Below are positions 57,761 through 64,000 of a stretch of 64,000 nt of DNA, in pieces. A program made the position numbers and the translations under genes. The notes below the pieces were generated by a model. The model saw nothing but the letters and a program-made list of their open reading frames with translations, had not been told where the DNA came from and searched no databases. Source of the stretch: Nageia nagi. Taxonomy: Eukaryota > Pinophyta. Numbering within the stretch: position 1 is the stretch's first letter; the number at the start of each line of letters is the position of its first letter. The stretch spans positions 125,178,001 through 125,242,000 of the forward strand of contig JBITNC010000001.1 of assembly GCA_050084985.1 (NCBI GenBank), read 5' to 3'.

Positions 57761-58440
57761 TCCTCTTTTCCAAGGGAATAATTAGAAAAATGAAAAGTGA
57801 TACCATGCCATAAAATTTGTAAGTACTTTTCATAATGAAATAAATAGTTTTCATCTCTTATAAATATATAAACCTAGCCTACTATATATGTGAGTGACAT
57901 CGACCAACTTATTATAGACCAAATATTTGTGGATAAGATCCATTAATCCTATTACAATCTAAGATAAAAATATCATGATGCATGATCAAGGTGCATATAA
58001 TCCAAAAGATGTTCATTATCCCTAATCTCATCAATAATTTGAATGAGTTATGGATAAAAGTTTCATTATTCTATTGTATGAAATTAAATTGATGGTATTT
58101 AGTTTCTTGCACTAGGCTATAAGAATACTGAGCTCTCAAAAAAGACTAAACTTAAGGAATAACTTGCTTGATAACTAAAGAGACAAGTTTCTCAAGTAAG
58201 AAAGAACCTAAAAGTAACTAAATATAACTTATTGTGGAACTATTTCTAGGCCCTAATCTCCCTATAGAAGTTGGAGGTGGAGTAAGAAGAGCTAATTACT
58301 ACAGTAAAGGAGTGGGGATGAACCTAATTGACCCTAACAAAAGGGTTTGAATAGGTCCTACTAGTTGATAAACCTACTTTTATGAATGGTTTTTTCTTAT
58401 TATAAACCATAAACCATTCTTATTTACCTTTCTTGGGAAC
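57761..58440 (-). other. LINE-2 ORF1-ORF2 junction, no motif
   Basis: About 680 bp between the zinc knuckle of ORF1 and the endonuclease. The expected start of ORF2 is not readable. Confidence 0.4.
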
Positions 58441-58449
58441 ATTTATGTT

Positions 58450-59150
58450 CTCCATAGGAGTAAGAGATGAAGAGTTGGTTGAATAAGGTTTAAAAGTTTT
58501 TTTACCATAAGGGGATAATCCTTAATCTTGTGATCGATTGAATGATAATCGTAGCAAGTATTCAAGAGATTGATATAAATAACCCTTTATTAAAAGGTAA
58601 AATCACCAACTTGAATCTCAATATGCTCTTTGATATCTTTAGAAAGATCTACCTTAACATAAAAGGTAAAATCATAATGGTAGCAAGTATTCGAGAGATT
58701 GATATAAATAACCCTTTATTAAAAGGTAAAGTCACCAACTTGAATCTCAATATGCTCTTTGGTATCTTTAGAAATATCTACCTTAACATAAAACCTTTTA
58801 TTTGGTCAAATTGAATAGAATGGAGAGTACTCCATACAAATAAACTTCTTTATTGAGGCAACTATAGATTGAAGGAATGGCCAAAAAGGCATAGGAAAAA
58901 GTGAAAACTCAACCCACATAAGGAATTCCAATGAAAACTCATTGCTCATATTAAAATAATGAGTCCATTATTACAAACTAAGCAATGAACTTCTCACATA
59001 CCAAGGACCATACTTCAAAACTTGCTAAGCATGTTGAGGGTCTTGAAAACGAGCAAAGAAAAAACCTTTAGTAAGGTTATGGATATTCTCAACCTTAAAA
59101 TCATAAGGTTACCAAGGTTGTTGAATCTAATTACAAATTGACATATTATT
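58450..59150 (-). pseudogene. LINE-2 ORF1 (DUF4283-like with zinc knuckle), decayed
   Basis: Minus strand: TKGFFFARFQDPQHA, VLKYGPWYVRSSLLSL, NMSNEFSLEFLMWVEF, PFWPFLQSIVASIKKF, FYVKVDISKDTKEHIEIQVG, then a knuckle remnant CYDYHSIDHKIKDYPL near 58530. This is the order found in ORF1 of plant LINEs (DUF4283, then CCHC). Stops present. Confidence 0.75.
58551..58793 (-). repeat. Tandem duplication of 129 bp inside LINE-2 ORF1
   Basis: GTAGCAAGTATTCAAGAGAT at 58551 recurs as GTAGCAAGTATTCGAGAGAT at 58680. The two copies are almost the same over 110 bp, so the duplication is recent relative to the LINE. 129 is a multiple of three, so it keeps frame. Confidence 0.93.
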
Positions 59151-59159
59151 AGGGATGAA

Positions 59160-61690
59160 AACCAAAAAATATTCTATAAGCGTATGCATTTCCAATCAAT
59201 AAGAAGTAAAGTTGAACATAGATAAGGGAATAACAACATCACCTGTAGAGCTATTACCTTATGAAATACTTTCAAGATGAATTTACAGGGTACCTTGGTT
59301 TGCACCATTCCCCTTTTCGATAACATTAACATTTGATGAACCTACAATTTGGACAATTGTCATTATAAAAGGCAATATAGCACTACCTCACATAGATTAA
59401 AAGTAGTTTTATGGCAATCAATAAAAATCCTATACAATATACAATGGAGATATATGGCATGGTAAAGGAAATAAAGGAAACCTAAGTTTGCATATATGCA
59501 CCACCAATGTTTGTCTCTCTTAGCTTGCATTACATTTTTACACTAATTTGAAAGCAAAATAATATTTTTCTATATATATTCAATGAACAAAAATTATTTG
59601 ATAAGAAGAAATATTTAATAAAAAATAATATAAATAAAATAAAAAATTATAAACCTATCAATAATCCTAAAAATTATAAAATAAAAAATATGTAAAATAT
59701 TAATATTTTAATATTAAATGATAATCAAATATGTTTTTCTTGTCATATATAATTTTAAATTTACTATCTTTAATCATGTATCCATTAGCTAGATTAACAT
59801 AATAAAACTAATGAAACATTGATTTTACCTTGAGTTAATAAGTGAAAAACAAATGTCTTTTGATTACTTACCATTGTTTTAATAAAAAATAAATATTTTT
59901 CAATTCCATATTAATTTAAAAATGAATTTATATTAAAATCTACCAACCATAAGAACCCATATGGAAAATAGCTTAATAAAAAAGTACTTGAAATAAACTT
60001 AACCATATATTTTTAACAGAGCTAACATTGTCTTTAGATTTGAGTTTGAATGGGTTTTGAAATTCATCTTCATAATTTTTGTAGGATTTGGGTAGGCAAC
60101 AATATTTATCTTTACATGGATTACTTATAAGCATAAGAGGGTTCAAGAGTGGTAGTGGGATCTTTAGATTTAGATTCTCATTAAAATTTTAATTATGAGA
60201 TTTGAACGTGAGATTTTCACTTTACTCTAGTTTATACAATTATTCTTTGACATCCTTAACCTCCTTAAATATGGTTTTACTCCACACAAAGATATTACAT
60301 ATTTTAATAAAAAAAAGATGATTTAAATAATCTAAAGATAAAATTGTTGCACCAGAGCATCTACTTCTTCTTAGCTCAATTGTTCTTTCAAAGTTCAAAA
60401 AGGTCTTCTATCATAGTCTTATAATGTTCATTAGCACATAATATGTACTAATTATTAGAATTAAATAAATTATATTATGAGTAATAAGGTTGAGCACTTA
60501 TAAGTGCTTTCAAATCTTTCTCTATAAAAATAGAATTTATAAAGTTAAAAATATATATTTTAAAGTAGAATTAAAAATAGATTTTTTTTTTGGATGAAAA
60601 AGTACATATATTACTTAATCACACAAAAAAACGCAAGGCTGAGAGGGATTAAAACTCCCCAAAATATCACAAAAATTACTAAGCCACACTAACTGCATCG
60701 CATCATTGCTTAGGACTATACAAGTATCAAAGTACCATAATACCAAAAATAACAACATTACCATCAAACCCATACCCTAAAAACCAATTATTCTTCATAT
60801 AAAAGTTCTTAGCCAATGCATCATAGTGCCACCCTTGAGAGATGCTTAGGGCATCCCATCCATTATCAACAATCCCACCACCTTCAACATTCATTGCATT
60901 ATTAATTGCATTACCTGCTTCTTGGGAAGGTATTGCTTTATCACCCCAACCAATAACCTTTTCAGAAGACTTTAAAGGTAATTCCCAACCTGCATTCTAT
61001 GTGGAAGGAGAGAATCTCTTTGGGTGAGAGTCTTATTAACCAAATGAGGCTAATACCAGTGCCTTCCTAGGGAGGGTATGGATCTAGATGAATCTACTAG
61101 AGTAAGGAAGATCATAGTACACCATTACAATTCAAATAAGCAATGTTAACCATGTCATTATTTACTAATACTTGAGAGCACATTAATTTGATCAGCTAAG
61201 GGCATGATCACCAAAAGGGAGGTGAATCACAGATCACTACTTTATGATCAAAGATAATAATCAATTTGTTTTTCTTTTATGCCACAATAACTAGATCTCG
61301 TGCCTTATATAGCTCTTTAATTTGAAGTCTAGTGAGATCTTCATCAAGGTAAATTTTGTGTGGAAGAAGAAGTAATTTTTCTTTGCTGAAAAGGCTTATA
61401 GGTGATTATTTGTTGTTTTAAATTAGATAAATAGAGTGTCATTTGGTATAGTATAAGTGTTTACAAATAAAATTGAATTTGCAAATAAATAAATAGGCAA
61501 ATATCTACAAACTCAATATTATCTATATTTAAGCTACTGATAGCAATTTATTCTAGATAACAATAAACAACATAACCAATTCAGAAGTGTAATTGTACCA
61601 ACCAAGACTGTAATTTATGTACTTACCTCATAGAGCGTACCTGACAACGAAAGATGTAGATATTGGTGATGTACTGATGATGAGCTACCT
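59160..61690. other. AT-rich region, no gene recognised
   Basis: A T-run at 60581-60592 followed by GGATGAAAAAGTAC could be the poly(A) end of a minus-strand LINE, but no LINE protein was found next to it. The plus frame 60842-61027 has no known motif. Confidence 0.45.
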
Positions 61691-62032
61691 TTCCAACAGT
61701 GTTGTAACCTGCAAGGATGCCAAAAGAGGACCGCGGGTGGTCCGTTTTAGTGATATAACAATGCTGACGGTGTTCTTCCATTCATGAAGGAGCACCAGCA
61801 GCCTTTGTTTTGATAGCTTTGACCTCTCAGTTAGGTCCGGATCTTCAGTATAGATATCTCAGATAGCAGTATAATATCAGAATTGATCGCAGATGTCAGG
61901 AGAGCTCGCGTAAGGAAGCACACAAACCACAGCCTTGTAGGTGGTACCAAGAGATACCTTAAGGGGTAGCCACTTACAAGACCATACGCGGGATCATGTG
62001 TGTCCTTGTTGTTGTGGACTTATTATTAGATC

Positions 62033-62046
62033 CCTTATTTATATAG
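62033..62046 (-). promoter_or_regulatory. TATA box of the right-end LTR
   Basis: Minus strand CTATATAAATAAGGG. Confidence 0.65.
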
Positions 62047-62131
62047 ATAATAGATAATACCGCCCATAGGTCGACGTGCATCCACATAAATAAGGTTAAT
62101 TCACAAGATTTAAGATAAACACATCAATAAA

Positions 62132-62285
62132 CAAGATAATTCATGCAATATTCAAGATAACCCATGCAATATTCAAGATAACCCATACAATATTCAAGAT
62201 AACCCATGCAATATTCAAGATAACCCATGCAATATTCAAGATAACCCATGCAATATTCAAGATAACCCATACAATATTCATATTC
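62132..62285 (-). repeat. 21-bp tandem array in the LTR U3
   Basis: About seven near-perfect copies of CAATATTCAAGATAACCCATG; single A/G changes only. The period is a multiple of three, which produces the repeated ILNIAWV reading on the minus strand; not a gene. Confidence 0.97.
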
Positions 62286-62639
62286 AAGCCAAACATTGAT
62301 ATTATCACTTTAATCCATTCAAGACATATAGTTAGGCTAAGCATATTTCATTAATTTATTGATTTAAAAGCATAAAATCATTTTTATGTGTTAACAGATG
62401 CCCCACTTTGGATGTGAAATCGAAAGAAGCATGAGGTGACTTGAGATTTTGCATTCAAAGTAAAACACAATATCATAGCAAACAATTTTGATAAGCAATG
62501 ATAAACATTAACCATTCTAAACTTAAACAACATCATGATAAAGCTAGATATAGGTTGAGAGAACTCCCTTTTGATATTACCTTGGGCATGCTTGCCCCTT
62601 GCATTTTGCTATAGGAGGTGATAGCCTGATATGTCTGAT

Positions 62640-62925
62640 AGCCTGATAACCTTGCTGCGATGCTGATGACCCAAGACAACAAACTTGACAACACACATGA
62701 TAATGACAGGATAGAAAACTTGACCACACATGTCGATCGGACGATAACTTGACAAGACCACATCACAAGACCAAACATGACAACACATGAAAACACACAT
62801 GACAAGACATGATAACACACATGACCAACTCACAAGACAAGACATGATAACACACATGATCAACTCACAAGACATGATAACACACATGACCAATTCATAA
62901 GACAAGACATGATAACCATAACCAC
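62640..62925. repeat. Tandem array, short units (about 32 bp and fractions)
   Basis: Repeats of ACAAGACATGATAACACACATGACCA-type words, clearest at 62780-62910, more degenerate from 62640. Confidence 0.85.
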
Positions 62926-62943
62926 ACATAGGCACACATAGGG

Positions 62944-63525
62944 GAGAGCTAAGTTCCACACAACTGAGCCTTCGCACCAAGAGGTGGTACTCCAGTTGCA
63001 TAAGAACCAAACTCCTGCAAAATAATGACAAGCTGATATGTGAGAGCTAAGTTCCACACAACTGAGCCTTCACATAAAGAAGTATACTGCAGTTGCATAA
63101 GAATCGAACTCTGCAAAACAATGATAAGCTGATATGTGAGAGCTAAGTTCCACACAACTGAGCCTTCACACCGAGAGGTGTACTCCAGTTGCATAAGAAT
63201 TGAACTCTGCAAAACAATGATAAGCTGATATGTGAGAGCTAAGTTCCACACAACTGAGCCTTCGCATAAAGAAGTATACTGCAGTTGCATACGAACCGAA
63301 CTCCGAAAAACAATGATAAGCTGATATGTGAGAGCTAAGTTCCACATAACTGAGCCTTTGCACAAAGAAGTATACTACAGTTGCATAAGAACCGAACTCC
63401 ACAAAACAAGTGATAAGCTGATATGTGAGAGCTAAGTTCCACACAACTGAGCCTTCGCACAAAGAAGTATACTGCAGTTGCATAAGAACCGAACTCCGCA
63501 AAATAAGTGATAAATTGATGAAGCT
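62944..63525. repeat. Six-copy tandem array, 96-98 bp unit
   Basis: Unit begins GAGAGCTAAGTTCCACACAA and contains GTTGCATAAGAACCGAACTC and AATGATAAGCTGATATGT. Starts at 62944, 63042, 63138, 63234, 63330 and 63427. High similarity between copies, so young or homogenised. Confidence 0.97.
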
Positions 63526-63539
63526 AACACTCAACCAAG

Positions 63540-64000
63540 AGGCATGATAAATTGATAATGGGAGCTGGAACTCCACTCATAAGCACGATAAGCTGATCAC
63601 AGGAGCTGGACTCCACTCATAAGCATGATAAGCTGATCATGGGAGCTGGAATCCACTCATAGGCACATGATGAGCTGACTATGGGAGCTGGACTCCACTC
63701 ATAGGCACATGATAAGCTGACTATGGGAGCTGGACTCCACTCACAAGCACATGATAAGCTGACTATGGGAGCTGACACTCCACTCACAAGCACATGATAA
63801 GCTAACTATGGGAGCTGGACTCCACTCATAGGCATGATAATCTAACTACGGGAGCTGGAACTCCACTCATAAGCACATGATAACTGACTATGGGAGCTGG
63901 ACTCCACTCATAGGCACAACAAGTTGATCACGGGAGCTGGGACTCCACTCACAAGCATGATAATCTGACCACAGGAGCTGGAACTCCACTCATAAGCACA
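63540..64000. repeat. Tandem array, about 40-43 bp unit, at least ten copies, runs off the window
   Basis: Unit GGGAGCTGGACTCCACTCAT followed by (A/G)GGCACATGATAAGCTGACTAT. It continues past 64000. With the two arrays to its left it fills the 3' internal region of the right-end retroelement. Confidence 0.97.

Larger units (their letters stand above)
61700..62396 (-). repeat. 3' LTR of the right-end retroelement
   Basis: Plus strand TGTTGTAACC (61700) to GTGTTAACA (62396), about 697 bp. On the element strand it starts TGTTAACACAT after a PPT-like AAAGTGGGGCATC. It holds a TATA box and a 21-bp repeat array. The other LTR would be beyond 64000, so the left end is inferred from TG...CA symmetry. 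Confidence 0.65.

Noticed and set aside
60842-61027. 61-codon plus-strand frame
   Set aside because: No recognisable domain on either strand and no neighbouring gene structure.
62533-63576. Several long minus-strand open frames (up to 140 codons) rich in repeated SVVWNLALTYQLI text
   Set aside because: They are translations of the 96-bp array; 96 is a multiple of three, so any open unit stays open. No known protein and no start context.
62944-64000. Regular repeats considered as a CRISPR-like array
   Set aside because: Plant nuclear context, units are contiguous without unique spacers of constant length, and no cas genes.

Overview
Plant nuclear DNA, AT-rich, apparently from a large-genome seed plant; a gymnosperm is my best guess but the sequence alone does not prove it. 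Reasons: Ty1/copia elements primed by initiator tRNA-Met, Tat-like Ty3/gypsy elements with a second RNase H, a DUF659/BED hAT-type transposase, plant LINEs with a DUF4283-like ORF1, and host sequences of plant type (PRP40, PPR, HDAC6-like ZnF-UBP). Almost everything is nested, mostly dead transposons. I see one host gene that looks intact, a four-exon ZnF-UBP protein on the minus strand (55879 to 53041).

Layout. 1-2.2 kb: three stacked minisatellites. 2.9-16.4 kb: decayed Ty3/gypsy element (gypsy-1, plus strand), cut at 5930/15023 by a young complete copia-1 (5931-15022, minus strand; two 494-bp LTRs, TSD GTTTT). The 3.1-kb leader of copia-1 carries a PRP40 WW-domain fragment and a PPR fragment. 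19.5-52.6 kb is one Russian doll: a LINE reverse transcriptase gene is cut at 19880 and resumes at 51872. The insertion is copia-B (19881-51866, TSD CCTTT). Inside copia-B lies LTR element A (about 25433-51001). Inside A lie gypsy-3 (gag-protease only, about 30.8-37.9 kb, whose 3' LTR holds gypsy-4, 33276-36796, TSD ATATG) and a hAT transposase gene (about 38.5-48.9 kb), itself cut by gypsy-2 (39301-47721, 629-bp LTRs). A MITE-like element sits in the copia-B 3' LTR.

53.0-55.9 kb: the ZnF-UBP gene. 57.4-59.2 kb: a second decayed LINE (minus strand). 61.7-64 kb: a 3' LTR (minus strand) and the tandem-repeat-rich 3' internal region of another retroelement that runs off the window.

The most notable items are the host exons carried by copia-1, an array of five perfect TGACGTCA sites in the gypsy-4 LTR, the 32-kb nest whose order can be read from target-site duplications, tandem arrays just upstream of the 3' LTR in three separate elements, and an RNase H-like segment upstream of RT in gypsy-1. 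All identities come from reading motifs by eye; no database search was run.
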